From NCBI GenBank assembly GCA_937139405.1, contig CAKZPV010000002.1, positions 1-64,000 of the forward strand: a stretch of 64,000 nt of DNA, read 5' to 3'. The position numbers and the translations under genes were made by a program. Position 1 is the stretch's first letter. The number at the start of each line of letters is the position of its first letter. The notes under the pieces were generated by a model. That model searched no databases, was not told the origin of the DNA, and saw only the letters and a list, made by a program, of their open reading frames with translations. Of the stretch, positions 9,033 through 19,160 are shown in pieces. This DNA is from an uncultured Nitrospirota bacterium (GTDB lineage: Bacteria; Nitrospirota; Nitrospiria; Nitrospirales; UBA8639).

Positions 9033-9211
9033 AAGTGAGTCCTGTTTAGGTAAAGTCGAGAAAAAATGGTGTGTGTGATGTGGTGTGCAATTCTGTTTCA
9101 CGGTAACAGAAAATTTATGATTGGGCAATAAAAATGAAACAATTGTTCGGGACGTAAACGTTTGTGCGTCTTGAATATTGTCCTAGTCCACCCTGACTTT
9201 TCCCTCTTTTT

Positions 9212-9829
9212 ATGAACAACGACTTACGCGATAAGCTGCAGCATCTCGTCTTTCATAAACCTTATGGCGTGCTGTCGAAATTTACAGATGATGAAGGTCG
9301 CCCTACTTTGGCTAGCTATGTAGACGTTCCGCAGGTCTATCCTGCAGGCCGTTTGGATATGGATAGTGAAGGGTTGTTGTTGCTGACATCAGATGGAAGT
9401 CTTGCCGCTCGATTAACCTCTCCCTCGTATAAAGTTCCTAAGACTTATTGGGTACAAGTCGAGCGTATTCCCCAAGAAGCTGCCCTTTCGCAATTACGGA
9501 GCGGTGTTGTAGTGAAAGGCCGACGGACTCGACCAGCTAACGTGCACCTTTTTTCAGAAGAACCCAGTGTCTACCCACGCCCGGTCCCCATCCGTTTTCG
9601 AAAGTCTGTACCAACCGCATGGCTGAGGATGGAAATATCAGAAGGTCTGAATCGACAAATTCGCCGAATGACTGCGCAGGTGGGCCATCCGACCTTACGA
9701 GTGATTCGTGTGGCCATAGGGTCAATCCAATTGGGAACATTGGCCCCAGGAGAATGGCGCATTCCGAATCTCACCGAAATCCAGGGTATATTCGATCCGG
9801 CTTCAAGACAGAATAGAGTTGGGAACTAG
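9212..9829 (+). CDS. rluE: 23S rRNA pseudouridine synthase RluE-like
   Basis: The protein has 205 residues. It lacks the N-terminal S4 domain of RsuA/RluB and starts directly with the catalytic fold, as RluE does. LVFHKPYGVLSKFTDDEGRP and YPAGRLDMDSEGLLLLTSDG contain the catalytic aspartate (GRLDxDSEGLLLLT). The C-terminal EGLNRQIRRMTAQVGHPTLR is the second family signature. RluE modifies U2457 of 23S rRNA in E. coli. It is a single gene, divergent from hflK. Confidence 0.88.
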   Translation: MNNDLRDKLQHLVFHKPYGVLSKFTDDEGRPTLASYVDVPQVYPAGRLDMDSEGLLLLTSDGSLAARLTSPSYKVPKTYWVQVERIPQEAALSQLRSGVVVKGRRTRPANVHLFSEEPSVYPRPVPIRFRKSVPTAWLRMEISEGLNRQIRRMTAQVGHPTLRVIRVAIGSIQLGTLAPGEWRIPNLTEIQGIFDPASRQNRVGN

Positions 9830-10233
9830 GGGAAGTGACGACGATTGCTACGGTCTACCTTCAAGAAAATCCTATTCCATAAGGGTAAATACCTTGAACA
9901 TTAATCTTAAGACCGGTAGAATACAAACCTCTTCATTTACAAGATTTAGCGTAGGACCTTCAATGTCGGTACTACATGTTACTTTAATTATGCGGTGTCC
10001 TTATTTTTTCTGACCGATTTAATTCAATTCCCCACATCACATTTGTCTTCCAGTTAGCACGACCTCATTACAGTGGATTGGAGTCGGTGGGTAAAAATTG
10101 AACGACAGTTTTGCGAGTGAGAAGAACGTTTAACGTTCTTTATATTTCAAGCTCTGACAGGAATTGTCATTGTTCAGTACCGATAATTTTTTTTTGAGTT
10201 TTCTTTCTTTCAAATAATGGAGATCTATTCAAC
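9830..10233. other. Intergenic region upstream of hppA
   Basis: This 404-bp region has no convincing gene. It contains a perfect 19-bp palindrome (10122-10140, listed separately) and a smaller dyad TGACA-N5-TGTCA near 10155, followed by a run of eight or more T at about 10190. These may regulate hppA. Confidence 0.45.
10122..10140. promoter_or_regulatory. 19-bp palindrome upstream of hppA
   Basis: AAGAACGTT-T-AACGTTCTT is perfectly symmetrical around one T. The one-base centre makes an RNA hairpin unlikely, so a dimeric repressor or activator site about 95 bp before hppA is the better reading. No cognate regulator can be named. Confidence 0.45.
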
Positions 10234-12375
10234 ATGGCGATAACGATTATTTTGGCCCTTTCACTTTTGGGATTGGCTGTGGCGTTTTATTACTCTTCAG
10301 TAGTCAACAAAATTCCCATTGATATGGGTGTCGAGGATAAGGACACCAAGCAGCGTTTGGCGAAGATCCATTCAGCAATTGCCAATGGGGCTATGGCCTT
10401 CCTCAAGCAGGAATACAAAATTATGGCCATCTTTATGGTGGTCTTTGCCGCGATCATCGCGGTGTTAATTGATGATCATCATACGGATTATGTGAATGAA
10501 GGACTGTACACAGCCATCGCCTTTATCTTTGGCTCCGTTATTTCTATTGCCTCTGGCTTCATCGGGATGAAGATTGCGACACAGGGGAATGTACGAACCA
10601 CAGTTTCGGCCAATCAATCGATATCTTCTGCCTTTAATGTCGCGGTGAATTCCGGGGCCGTTATGGGCTTTGGCTTGGTGAGCTTAGCGGCCTTAGGTCT
10701 GCTCTTGGTCTATCTGGTGTTGAAGGGCATCATGCCAGAACAATTGCCGACACATGTATTAATGGAGGTCATTGCTGGCTTCGGGTTGGGTGGGTCTTCC
10801 ATCGCGTTATTTGCACGTGTGGGTGGCGGTATTTTTACCAAAGCAGCGGATGTCGGTGCTGACCTTGTCGGAAAAGTCGAAGCTGGAATTCCGGAAGATG
10901 ATCCGCGAAACCCTGCGGTCATCGCGGACAACGTGGGTGATAATGTGGGTGACGTAGCTGGTATGGGAGCGGACTTATTTGGCTCCTGTGCTGAAAGCAC
11001 CTGCGCTGCCATGGTCATTAGTGCCGTGGCATTCTCCGGAATGGTTGATGCCTTATTATACCCAATTCTCATTTCTGCCATTGGCATCCCCGTGAGCTTG
11101 CTCACGCTGCTGATGGTCAAGGTCACTACCGAAGAACAGGTTGCCCCAGCATTGAAAAGGATGCTGATTATCTCGAGTGCCATCATGGCAGTGGTGATGT
11201 TCTTTGTGACGAAAGTCATGCTTCCTGATACGTTTGAAATTGGTGGTGTGGCCTATACGGATCTCGGTGTGTATTTTTGCTTTTTGACCGGGTTGATAGC
11301 AGGACTGGTCGTGGGGTTGATGACGGAATATTACACCTCCCATGATTACGCACCTGTCCGGGAAGTGGCCAAATCGTGTGAAACCGGTTCAGCGACGAAT
11401 ATCATCTTTGGATTGGCTCTTGGGTATCAGAGTGCCGTAGGCCCGTATCTGGCTATAGGCCTTGCTATCTACATTCCATGGATATTGGCAGGGATGTATG
11501 GTGTGGCCATCGCATCTCTGGGTATGTTGGGAACATTAGTGATTGCGCTGACGATTGATGCCTATGGGCCAGTTTCTGATAACGCAGGGGGCATTGCAGA
11601 AATGGCAGCGATGCCAGAGCATGTTCGCGAACGGACGGATGTCTTAGATGCGGCTGGAAACACGACCGCCGCTATCGGTAAAGGGTTTGCGATCGGTGCG
11701 GCGATTCTGACTTCCTTAGCGCTCTTTGCGGCCTTCCTGACCCGTGCGGATTTATTGCTCAAGGAACAAAACGGACCAGAGTATGATCTTTTAGGCAGCA
11801 TAAATTTACTTGATCCTTTGGTCTTTACGAGTCTCTTCATTGGTGCAGTTTTGCCGTCATATTTTTCCGCCATGACCATGAAATCTGTGGGATCTGCCGC
11901 CTATGAGATGATTGAAGAAGTCCGCCGCCAGTTCCGTACGATTCCCGGACTGATGGAAGGAAAAGCCGAAGCCGACCATGAACAATGTGTGGCCATATCT
12001 ACTCAAGCGGCGCTCAAGGAAATGATTGCACCAGGCATCCTGATTATGGGAACGCCTTTGGTCACGGGGTTCCTCTTTGGCATTCAAGCGGTTGCTGGTG
12101 TGCTGGCCGGGTCTCTTGTTGCTGGTGGTGTGATCGCTATCTCTTCATCTAATAGTGGAGGCGCCTGGGATAATGCAAAAAAGTATATTGAAAAGGGAAA
12201 TCTTGGGGGAAAGGGGACGGAAACCCATAAAGCCGCAGTCGTTGGTGATACGGTTGGCGATCCCCTCAAAGATACGTCAGGCCCCTCACTCAATATCTTG
12301 ATTAAACTTTCGGCCATTTTGTCTTTGGTCTTTGTGCCATTTTTTGTGCAGTACGGTGGGCTGTTGATAAAATAA
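10234..12375 (+). CDS. hppA: Membrane-bound ion-pumping pyrophosphatase
   Basis: The protein has 713 residues and about 16 membrane helices. It contains the family's substrate motif region around [20 protein letters not shown], then [20 protein letters not shown], and the C-terminal [20 protein letters not shown]. The segment [18 protein letters not shown] has alanine where potassium-independent enzymes have lysine (GNTTKA). This predicts a potassium-stimulated type, pumping H+ or Na+. It hydrolyses PPi to energise the cytoplasmic membrane, which suits a slow-growing chemolithotroph. It is a single gene. Confidence 0.95.
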   Translation: MAITIILALSLLGLAVAFYYSSVVNKIPIDMGVEDKDTKQRLAKIHSAIANGAMAFLKQEYKIMAIFMVVFAAIIAVLIDDHHTDYVNEGLYTAIAFIFGSVISIASGFIGMKIATQGNVRTTVSANQSISSAFNVAVNSGAVMGFGLVSLAALGLLLVYLVLKGIMPEQLPTHVLMEVIAGFGLGGSSIALFARVGGGIFTKAADVGADLVGKVEAGIPEDDPRNPAVIADNVGDNVGDVAGMGADLFGSCAESTCAAMVISAVAFSGMVDALLYPILISAIGIPVSLLTLLMVKVTTEEQVAPALKRMLIISSAIMAVVMFFVTKVMLPDTFEIGGVAYTDLGVYFCFLTGLIAGLVVGLMTEYYTSHDYAPVREVAKSCETGSATNIIFGLALGYQSAVGPYLAIGLAIYIPWILAGMYGVAIASLGMLGTLVIALTIDAYGPVSDNAGGIAEMAAMPEHVRERTDVLDAAGNTTAAIGKGFAIGAAILTSLALFAAFLTRADLLLKEQNGPEYDLLGSINLLDPLVFTSLFIGAVLPSYFSAMTMKSVGSAAYEMIEEVRRQFRTIPGLMEGKAEADHEQCVAISTQAALKEMIAPGILIMGTPLVTGFLFGIQAVAGVLAGSLVAGGVIAISSSNSGGAWDNAKKYIEKGNLGGKGTETHKAAVVGDTVGDPLKDTSGPSLNILIKLSAILSLVFVPFFVQYGGLLIK

Positions 12376-12861
12376 ATCTTTCATGTCGGATGCTCGATAA
12401 ACGGTTTGAATTTATATTTATTGATCTAGGGCCAAAATTTTTATGCGATGGTATATACTATAAATATCCTCACGGGAGGGCGAGTTTTACCAGAATGTTC
12501 ATACCATTCAACTATTTTTATTCCTCTTCCTTCTATCCTTACTCTTTCATCCCCTCGTTCTTTCATTCCGTTTTTATCTTCTTTGCCGAGAAGTGGTCAT
12601 TCTCTTCTAAGGATTGGCACACCTCGGAGTATCAAACTTCTTGCAAGAAATTGTGATGTTTCAACATCTCAGTTGCTAAAGCTCTAGGTAAAAAGGTCTG
12701 CGGGATCTACATCTTCCCTTTTTGCCTGATATTTGGTGAACGTTACTGAGAGAGTTGTCGTGCGAAGATTCGGGCTCCTGCGCTTCTTTGAGTCTTTTCT
12801 CTCTGAATGTGAAGTGGGGAGAAACTATCAGATTTAGGTGTGGGAAAGGAGTGAGAATTTC
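12376..12861. other. Intergenic region before the histidine kinase
   Basis: About 485 bp without a recognisable gene. The part from 12500 to 12600 is strongly T/C-rich on the plus strand. No terminator with a clear stem plus T-run was found after hppA. A good Shine-Dalgarno (AAAGGAGTGAG) occurs just before ATG 12862. Confidence 0.4.
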
Positions 12862-13689
12862 ATGAATACACCGAGTCAACCAGATAAACCATTCACTCCT
12901 CAGACAGGTGAGACGCAAGGAGTTTTGCCAGAAGATATGGAAACGTTAATGCATGTGATTTCTCATGATCTGCGTGCCCCAATTGTGACGATCCAAGGAT
13001 TTTGTCAAGAACTCACCATGGCTTGTGATCGTCTAAAAACCTTGTTTGAAGAAGAAGCGATGTCCGATTCGATTCGAGAGCACGTGAATCCTTTGGTTAT
13101 GCAAGATATTCCAGAGGCCGTGAGGTTTATTCGAGCTGGAGCCGATAGTGTGAATACGGTGACGTCCGGGATATTGCGATTTATTCGGCTTGGCCAAATA
13201 GATATTCAATGGGAACGCTTGGACGTGAATAGGTTGATGATGGGCATTGTGTCTTCCCTGGAATTTCAACTAAAGCAGAAGGGTGTCGTCTTGCATATAG
13301 GCGATCTTCCAGATTGTATGGGTGATGAGGTCTTAGTGACGCAGGTGTTCGCAAATCTAATCGATAACGGGCAGAAGTATCTTGAGCCTTCACGACCTGG
13401 AGAAATAACGATTTCAGGAAAAATGGTTGATGGATGGTCAGCCTATGCCATTACCGATAATGGTGTGGGTATTCCTGAGGAACAACATGCACGAATCTTT
13501 CAGGTGTTTCATCGTTTGAGCCCTCGACATGGTAAAGGTGAAGGGTTGGGATTAGCCATTGTACAGCGGATTATTGATCGGCATCAGGGCAAGATTGAAG
13601 TTGAATCTTTACCAGGGAAGGGTACCACGTTCCATGTGTACTTTCCGCGAGTGATTGACGTTGAAGAGGGAGAGCAACATGAATCCTGA
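12862..13689 (+). CDS. Sensor histidine kinase (soluble, no input domain seen)
   Basis: The protein has 275 residues from ATG 12862, which follows AAAGGAGTGAG. The H-box is LMHVISHDLRAPIVTIQGF near residue 35-50. The N-box is QVFANLIDNGQKYL, the G1 box is ITDNGVGIPEE and the G2 box is GKGEGLGLAIVQRIIDRHQG. There is no membrane helix and only about 30 residues precede the H-box, so the signal must come through a partner or the dimerisation domain. It overlaps the following response regulator by 11 bp. The pair resembles phytochrome-type kinase/Rcp1 modules without the photoreceptor. Confidence 0.9.
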   Translation: MNTPSQPDKPFTPQTGETQGVLPEDMETLMHVISHDLRAPIVTIQGFCQELTMACDRLKTLFEEEAMSDSIREHVNPLVMQDIPEAVRFIRAGADSVNTVTSGILRFIRLGQIDIQWERLDVNRLMMGIVSSLEFQLKQKGVVLHIGDLPDCMGDEVLVTQVFANLIDNGQKYLEPSRPGEITISGKMVDGWSAYAITDNGVGIPEEQHARIFQVFHRLSPRHGKGEGLGLAIVQRIIDRHQGKIEVESLPGKGTTFHVYFPRVIDVEEGEQHES

Positions 13690-14146
13690 CACGACGGTTT
13701 TGATCGTAGAGGATGATGACGGACATGCGGCGCTTATTGAGAAAAATCTTCGAAGGGCTGGAATGGAAAAACCCTGTCATCGATTGCGAGATGGTCAAGA
13801 AGCCCTAGAGTATTTTCTCGGTTCTGACAACATGGTGCAGGGAAAACTGGTGCATCGATATCTGTTGATTCTTGATATTAATCTCCCCAGGATCAATGGG
13901 ATTGAAGTCTTACGAAGGCTGAAAGAACATGAGGTGTTAAAACGAATCCCGATACTCATGTTATCCACGACCGACAATCCTCAAGAAGTTGAAGCCTGCC
14001 ATTCGATCGGATGTAATTTCTATTTGACCAAACCAACCGAGCCTGAAGCCTTTGCTCAGGCAATCAACTGTTTAGGCTCATTTTTAGATATTGTCACCGT
14101 TCCAACCATTCGTCGAAGTACATCTTCCACTATTTCCTTGAATTAA
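13679..14146 (+). CDS. Single-domain response regulator (Rcp1-like)
   Basis: The protein has 155 residues. The receiver domain has the acidic pocket LIVEDDDGHAALIEKNLRRA, the phospho-acceptor aspartate in LLILDINLPRINGIEVLRRL, the ML-S-TT switch region and the conserved lysine in FYLTKPTEPEAF. No output domain is present, so it probably acts by protein contact. ATG 13679 follows GAGGGAGAGCAAC and overlaps the kinase stop. Confidence 0.9.
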   Translation: MNPDTTVLIVEDDDGHAALIEKNLRRAGMEKPCHRLRDGQEALEYFLGSDNMVQGKLVHRYLLILDINLPRINGIEVLRRLKEHEVLKRIPILMLSTTDNPQEVEACHSIGCNFYLTKPTEPEAFAQAINCLGSFLDIVTVPTIRRSTSSTISLN

Positions 14147-14294
14147 TTTAGGGGCACCGCTAGCGGTTTAGTTCGGGGTTTGACGAAAATACGGTGAGAG
14201 ACGTCAGTTGGTAGGAAGACGGGGAGCAGTGCTGCCACGAAGCCTTGAGCACAGCGCTCAGCTGGGATCTCAAGAAAATCGCAAGAAGAAAACG

Positions 14295-14771
14295 CTAGCG
14301 GTGGCGTCGAGAAAAACCCGACCACTGTGCGTGGCGTTGTTCCGTTATTCTCTTCGAGGGCAGGCTGCTTTTCCCTTTGTACTTCCAACCGAGGGCGCGT
14401 AAGATCCGGCTCACGTGATCAGGGTGATACTTCACCCCAAAGGATCGACGAATGACTGTGCCAACACGACGGCACGTCCATTGATCCGCACGTAAGTTTG
14501 CCGCTCTTGGTCCTTTCTTGAGAATGTGGAGAAGATCTTGGCGTTGTTTTGCCGAGAGGCGTGAAGGACGTCCCGTATGGGGTTTCGACTTCAACGCACT
14601 TTTCCCACCTTCTTCAAGAGCATCTTTCCATCGCTTTACGGAAGATGGAGCAGCACCAATTTTTCTGGCAACCTCTCGAATTCCTCGGCCTTTGGTCAAC
14701 ATGGCAGCAGCCAGTCGCCGTCGGGCTTCTAATTTTTCTGCACTTCCCTTTGGTCTCATACAGACATTCAT
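14295..14771 (-). pseudogene. IS630-type transposase N-terminal fragment
   Basis: The fragment encodes 158 residues beginning MNVCMRPKGSAEKLEARRRL. The region VARKIGAAPSSVKRWKDALE is a helix-turn-helix, and SFGVKYHPDHVSRILRALGW is the winged-helix end of IS630-type transposases. The DDE catalytic domain that should follow is missing. Only about 150 bp remain before the response regulator gene and no frame there resembles it. A 12-bp palindrome, ACCGCTAGCGGT (14156-14167), and a related CGCTAGCGG near 14293 lie in this remnant. The element is probably inactive. Confidence 0.7.
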
Positions 14772-15050
14772 CGGATCAGCAGAGAGACCACTTGAGGGTT
14801 CAATTCAGCATGAGAGAAACTTTTTTATATGAAGGGCCGACAACTTGTGTCCTACTCAATCTAGAAGGAAACAAACAAGGAAAAGAATAGGAAGAAAGCA
14901 CTCCCAGAAATTAGGGGTCTTGAGGAGTTGAAGCGGTGGGTGTATGACACACATCTGGATTTCTCATACCATAAAAAGAAGTGGAGGGATCTGGCTTGTT
15001 GAACAATTCAGAAGACCGGGTGTCCCCATAGGCACTGAGGGTGGAGACGG

Positions 15051-15434
15051 TCAATCCAGAGACTCTATGTTCAGGGGAAAACGGATGGCGGTTGATGGAG
15101 TTTGATTTTCTAAGGGTAACCAAAATGCAAGAGGGCCGAAAAGAGGAATGTATTGATAGTGTTTAATCGTTGCATGAGTGGTGGAATAACTCAAAGATTC
15201 CCAGCCTATTTCATCTATCATATGACCTTGACAGTCGGGAGGTTTTCCAAATCTCGTGAGAACCTCTTGTTTGCTTGTGACTCTAATCTCTATTGGAGAA
15301 AAGTACTGTGATGATGCTAGCTGAGAATACTTCAATTGAGAAGGTTCCGATAACAAGTCACGAGCATTCACGTAACTGGTGAAAATTCCACAACACAGAC
15401 ACAATAGCAAAGTTCTGACAATAGGTAGTGTCAT
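15051..15434 (-). CDS. Small exported protein, SmpA/OmlA-like fold possible
   Basis: The protein has 127 residues from ATG 15434. A signal peptide (MTLPIVRTLLLCLCCGIFTS) is followed by IEIRVTSKQEVLTRFGKPPD and IDEIGWESLSYSTTHATIKH. The arrangement resembles the small SmpA/OmlA fold (a helix that sets a distance-dependent "GKPD...W.Y" pattern), but this is weak. It lies downstream of the lipase gene on the same strand. Function is not known. Confidence 0.5.
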   Translation of the reverse strand: MTLPIVRTLLLCLCCGIFTSYVNARDLLSEPSQLKYSQLASSQYFSPIEIRVTSKQEVLTRFGKPPDCQGHMIDEIGWESLSYSTTHATIKHYQYIPLFGPLAFWLPLENQTPSTAIRFPLNIESLD

Positions 15435-15577
15435 GAGGGATTGGACGTTATCTAGGATTCTGTCATGATCTAAAGATATTGTTTTCCTTTTGCCAGGATA
15501 GCCTACGACAATGACAAGGCTGAAGACTCGCGAAGAGGGTGTCTCATGTTTATTGGAGATAAAACTTTCCTGAGAGA

Positions 15578-16906
15578 TCAATCACGATCGGCAAAGGTTG
15601 TTAAGAGAGCTTCGATTTTTTCTATTGCATGTGGTGCGCGCAAAATACTCGTATGGTCTTCATTGAACCCAATGGTCTTGATGGCTGCGTCCTGGGCTTC
15701 TGTTTTTAATTGACTTAATAATGAAACGGTTCCATCGTCGTTCCCATTCGTGAACGGATTGTGTCCTCCTTTAAAGCTAAAGAAAAGGTAGTACTCAATA
15801 TGATCTGATAATCGTGTTTGAAAGAGTGTCTGTTGAAATGGACTATTCGGAATCATATCAATCCAAGAAGGGATCACAGCGGGAGCATGATCTACGCCAA
15901 TTTGAGCAGCTTGGTGCCCTCCCCATGGGGTTGAGAGTGTGACAAAGAGTACCCGAAACTTTAGCTCTACATCCTTTTCTACGATAGTGTTTATCAGAGA
16001 TCGAGAGACGAGTCCTCCCATACTATGGGCAATCACCACGAGTTTTTTAAACTTATTCTTCACCAAAATCTCACTGAGTGATTGAATGAGAAAGTCCGCA
16101 TTCATATGAAGCCGAAGTCCCGAAGGATAATAGAAAATCCAGGGTTGATAGCGGATTCGATCAAGATGATGAATCAGTGAGGTCCATTGCTGCGGATTTC
16201 CTCCAACGCCATGAACGAATACAATGGGTATTTTTGCTGGATCGAAGGGTTCTAGGAAGAAGACCCCTCCACCTACGTTTTGTAAAAATAGAATGGGCCG
16301 CCACAGTCCGTGCTGGGCGTTCTTAGGTGAGAATCTTTGATCCTCAAGGGTGACAATTTCTCCTGCACTAATTTTTGGTAAATCGAGCGTAGCCCTAGTG
16401 GCTGGAGAGGTCAGATTAGGCCATTCGGAAATCGTGACATCGTCAGGATGTTTCAGTCTCAGGTCCAGACTAACAATATCTTTTCCTGGTTTGAGCGTAA
16501 GAACTCTAGGGTTGTCGATATAATTAGCATACTCCGTTGATTGATAAATGAAGTCTTCATTCTCATCTTCGAATGAGGCAATCAGGTATTGTCCAGGTAA
16601 ACGGATAAACGTGAAGGTTCCTGGTCTATGGTGGATAGAGTACGCGACAAGTTTCTTTTCATTCTTCAGGATTTGGTATAGCAAAACGACTAACGGTTTC
16701 TTATGGGATGAGGGACTCGAAATGGTTCCTTGTAAAATTGACGTTTGGTCAAGGATGGCCACCTCTTTTTTCAGTTCCTTGAAAACACAACCTGATAAAA
16801 AGAGAATGAAAATCGCACAGAAAATTATGTGAGGAAAAGCTAATAGGAGATTGCTGTAAAATCCTCTCGCTTCTGTTTTAGCGGGATAATTAATAAGTTT
16901 GAACAT
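15578..16906 (-). CDS. Lipoprotein with alpha/beta-hydrolase (lipase/PGAP1-like) domain
   Basis: The protein has 442 residues from ATG 16906. A hydrophobic segment ends in FLFLSGC, a lipobox. The C-terminal half has the oxyanion segment IVFVHGVGGNPQQW, the nucleophile elbow VVIAHSMGGLVSRS (serine of HSMGG), an acid region near NGNDDGTVSLLSQL and a histidine in GFNEDHTSILRAP, which together form a Ser-Asp-His triad. Such enzymes hydrolyse lipids or acyl esters in the periplasm or outer membrane. It starts 8 bp after the stop of the methyltransferase gene and is likely co-transcribed with it. Confidence 0.75.
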   Translation of the reverse strand: MFKLINYPAKTEARGFYSNLLLAFPHIIFCAIFILFLSGCVFKELKKEVAILDQTSILQGTISSPSSHKKPLVVLLYQILKNEKKLVAYSIHHRPGTFTFIRLPGQYLIASFEDENEDFIYQSTEYANYIDNPRVLTLKPGKDIVSLDLRLKHPDDVTISEWPNLTSPATRATLDLPKISAGEIVTLEDQRFSPKNAQHGLWRPILFLQNVGGGVFFLEPFDPAKIPIVFVHGVGGNPQQWTSLIHHLDRIRYQPWIFYYPSGLRLHMNADFLIQSLSEILVKNKFKKLVVIAHSMGGLVSRSLINTIVEKDVELKFRVLFVTLSTPWGGHQAAQIGVDHAPAVIPSWIDMIPNSPFQQTLFQTRLSDHIEYYLFFSFKGGHNPFTNGNDDGTVSLLSQLKTEAQDAAIKTIGFNEDHTSILRAPHAIEKIEALLTTFADRD

Positions 16907-16913
16907 GAAATCA

Positions 16914-17387
16914 TTACCTTTCCCTACTGCTAATCGGAATCCAGCGACTAACACGTGCGCAATATTCGTCATAAGCGGTTCCAAAGATTTTCTGGAGATG
17001 CGGTTCTTCATACAGTAAGACAAACAAATGAAAGGATACTCCTATTGAAAAACCATAGAAGAGAAGGGGAACGGACGGAAAGAGAACCATCCATCCCAAA
17101 ATGAGAGCAAGGATGCTTCCATACATTGGATTTCGGGTGTAATAGTAGAGTCCGTGCACGACGAGGTGTGTTGGCGCATCAAAAGGGGCAGGAGTGCCTT
17201 GACCAATGGATGCAAAACTCCAGACAGACCATAAATAGGCTGCGCCTCCGAACAGGAATAGGATCAACGAGATGAACCACAAGATTCCCGTACTGGCGAA
17301 ATCTTCAGAGGTCATGAGCCAGGGTAAATAAATGGTAAACGTACTAGGAACAATGATGGTATAAGCGAGGTTCTTTAGCAATAACAC
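16914..17387 (-). CDS. Isoprenylcysteine methyltransferase-like (ICMT/PEMT) membrane protein
   Basis: The protein has 157 residues and about four membrane helices. The signature HGLYYYTRNPMYGSILALIL followed by YEEPHLQKIFGTAYDEYCA and VSRWIP is the SAM-binding C-terminus shared by isoprenylcysteine carboxyl methyltransferases and phospholipid methyltransferases. In bacteria these proteins usually methylate lipids or unknown substrates. The lipase gene downstream suggests a lipid-related role, by inference. Confidence 0.75.
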   Translation of the reverse strand: MLLLKNLAYTIIVPSTFTIYLPWLMTSEDFASTGILWFISLILFLFGGAAYLWSVWSFASIGQGTPAPFDAPTHLVVHGLYYYTRNPMYGSILALILGWMVLFPSVPLLFYGFSIGVSFHLFVLLYEEPHLQKIFGTAYDEYCARVSRWIPISSRER

Positions 17388-17465
17388 CCGATCTGCTCTC
17401 CTGAAAATTTAACCTGACGAGCTATGCAGTGGGGGGAAGTAGTTTCTGTGGTGTTGTTGGATTGT

Positions 17466-17696
17466 TCACAGTCGGACTGAATACCAATGAGTTTGGTCTA
17501 TACTGGAAGTTCTTAAAGTTGACCTGAAAAACAATGTGTACAGAACTGGAACGACTCCGAGTTTCAGTACGGTGGCAAAGAGTAATCTAAACATGATAGT
17601 AATGGCCATAGGTTCCCACATAGCCCCTCGCCGGTATAGAGTGGAATTAATTCTCCCACCGTGGTTCCTGTAGTCAATAAAATAGGGCAAAGCCAT
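17466..17696 (-). pseudogene. Remnant of the C-terminus of an RND efflux permease
   Basis: The fragment of about 76 codons reads WEPMAITIMFRLLFATVLKL then GVVPVLYTLFFRS. This matches the last membrane helices of AcrB/CzcA-type RND pumps, which usually read MAxTIMFGLxFATVLTLxVVPVLYxLFF. The preceding sequence is too short and scrambled to be a pump, and the glycine of IMFG has become arginine. It is a decayed piece beside another pseudogene (17802-18303). Confidence 0.6.
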
Positions 17697-17756
17697 CTTT
17701 CTCTGAAAGCATCAGATCTAGAATGATCAGTGATGGGCATGATGGCTTAGGGTTAC

Positions 17757-17792
17757 AAAAAGGACGGGGAAGACTCAAGCCTTCCCCGTCCT
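17757..17792 (-). terminator. Intrinsic terminator after the Spy-like pseudogene
   Basis: The 12-bp perfect stem AGGACGGGGAAG / CTTCCCCGTCCT has an 8-nt loop and T residues on the minus strand. It lies just after the TAA of the pseudogene's original frame, so it marks the old 3' end. Confidence 0.8.
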
Positions 17793-17801
17793 TCTTCAGG
17801 A

Positions 17802-18303
17802 TTAGGTGAGGGAATCTCTCCGATCCTCAAAGCGATCTTTCCATTTCTGTATGAATTCGGCCGCTCTGGACTTTTGTTCCGGAGCGAAGACGGCGTGAAA
17901 GTCTGCAATTTTGGCGGTCACTTTTGGGGGTGAAGTCCTCCACGATCGATTGATGCCGCTTCACAATGCCCTGAACGCGGCTCTGGTCAAGCGTTTCACT
18001 GGAGACCGCGTCGAGGACCTCGTCAAAAGTTTGAACCCTGGCCTGGAGCATGGCTTGCCGGGTCTTCTGCAAAGACTCCTGTACCCCTCGAAGGTTGGCT
18101 TTTTGGATCTCATGTAAATCCAATTTCTCTGCGATGCGATCAATCTTGCGCTAGCCATCGTTATGTTTTCTCCAATGAGTCGACATGAAGCCACTCTCAT
18201 GAGAGCCACACCATCCAGAATGACTTTTCGAGGCACCGACGGCGAATGCCGCACCAAGTATGACCAATCCCGCGGTGCTAAGAATAAGAACTCGTTTTTT
18301 CAT
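17802..18303 (-). pseudogene. Spy/CpxP-like periplasmic protein, inactivated
   Basis: ATG 18303 is preceded by AGGAGGTG and opens a signal peptide (MKKRVLILSTAGLVILGAAF). The frame then meets an in-frame TAG at 18151-18153, after which the same frame continues as RKIDRIAEKLDLHEIQKANL. Near 17922-17925 one extra A in an A4 run shifts the frame. Skipping it restores VTAKIADFHAVFAPEQKSRA up to a TAA at 17802. The restored product, of about 165 residues, has the helical layout of Spy/CpxP (LTXXQ) envelope-stress or metal-sensing proteins. Two independent lesions plus an intact ribosome site and terminator indicate recent gene loss. Confidence 0.75.
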
Positions 18304-18533
18304 AATACACCTCCTATGTGTGATGATGAATAAATCATTGTGATCTTTCATCACACACGCTACCATTCACCGAATCGGAGATCTTCTCATAATCGTAAAA
18401 CTTTGTAACAAACTGTAACAAGCCGGAGGGAAGAGCAGAGCAGAGTTCGTGAGGTTGTTTTAGGTAAGAGACTAAGAATTCTTGAATCGTGAAACGTTTT
18501 GCTTGCCTCAAGCAAAGGAATTATTAAAATATC

Positions 18534-19160
18534 ATGAAAATGGGAAACACAGCGGGACATTTTATCATCGCTTGTCAGGATTGTGATCTTTTGCATCGCC
18601 AGCGTCTCTTGCATGACGGCGAGCGGGCTACGTGTTCTCGCTGTGGTGCGGTACTCTATCGAAAGAAGCGAAACAGCCTCGATTACACGCTCGTATTCTC
18701 GATGACCGCCTTGGTTTTTTTCTTGATGGCGAATGTGTTTCCTTTCATGACATTCAAGTATGAAGGGCGTGTGCAAGAAAGTGTGCTGTTTACGGGTGTG
18801 AAGGAATTGTTTGTTCAAGATATGTGGGCTGTGGCGACCTTAGTGTTGTTTGTGAGTGTGGTTATCCCCCTGCTCAAAGTCATTGGGATGATCTATGTCC
18901 TTCTGCCCTTAAAATTGCATCACCAGCCTTGGCAGGCACGACGCATCTTTCGATTCGTCGAGGTTTTGCATCCATGGGCTATGGTTGATGTGTACATGTT
19001 GGGAGTGATTGTGGCTATGGTCAAGCTGAATGACTTTGCGACTATTCTGCCGGGCGCAGCGCTCTATTCCTTTGCCGCATTGCTCATTTCAATGGCTGCG
19101 GCTGGTGCGGCCTTGGACCCGCATGATGTCTGGGAACGATTCGATGTGGCTAAAGAATGA
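18534..19160 (+). CDS. PqiA-domain membrane protein, first half
   Basis: The protein has 208 residues. A zinc ribbon (ACQDC ... CSRCGA) is followed by about four membrane helices, including FSMTALVFFLMANVFPFMTF and LVLFVSVVIPLLKVIGMIYV. E. coli PqiA carries two such ribbon-plus-four-helix units in one chain of about 417 residues, whereas here each unit is a separate gene. It overlaps the second half-gene by 4 bp (ATGA). PqiA works with PqiB and PqiC in lipid transport across the envelope. Confidence 0.85.
   Translation: MKMGNTAGHFIIACQDCDLLHRQRLLHDGERATCSRCGAVLYRKKRNSLDYTLVFSMTALVFFLMANVFPFMTFKYEGRVQESVLFTGVKELFVQDMWAVATLVLFVSVVIPLLKVIGMIYVLLPLKLHHQPWQARRIFRFVEVLHPWAMVDVYMLGVIVAMVKLNDFATILPGAALYSFAALLISMAAAGAALDPHDVWERFDVAKE

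Noticed and set aside
14143-14388. Second half of the IS630-type transposase by frameshift
   Set aside because: No frame in the remaining 150 bp shows the DDE motifs, so a truncated element is the better reading.
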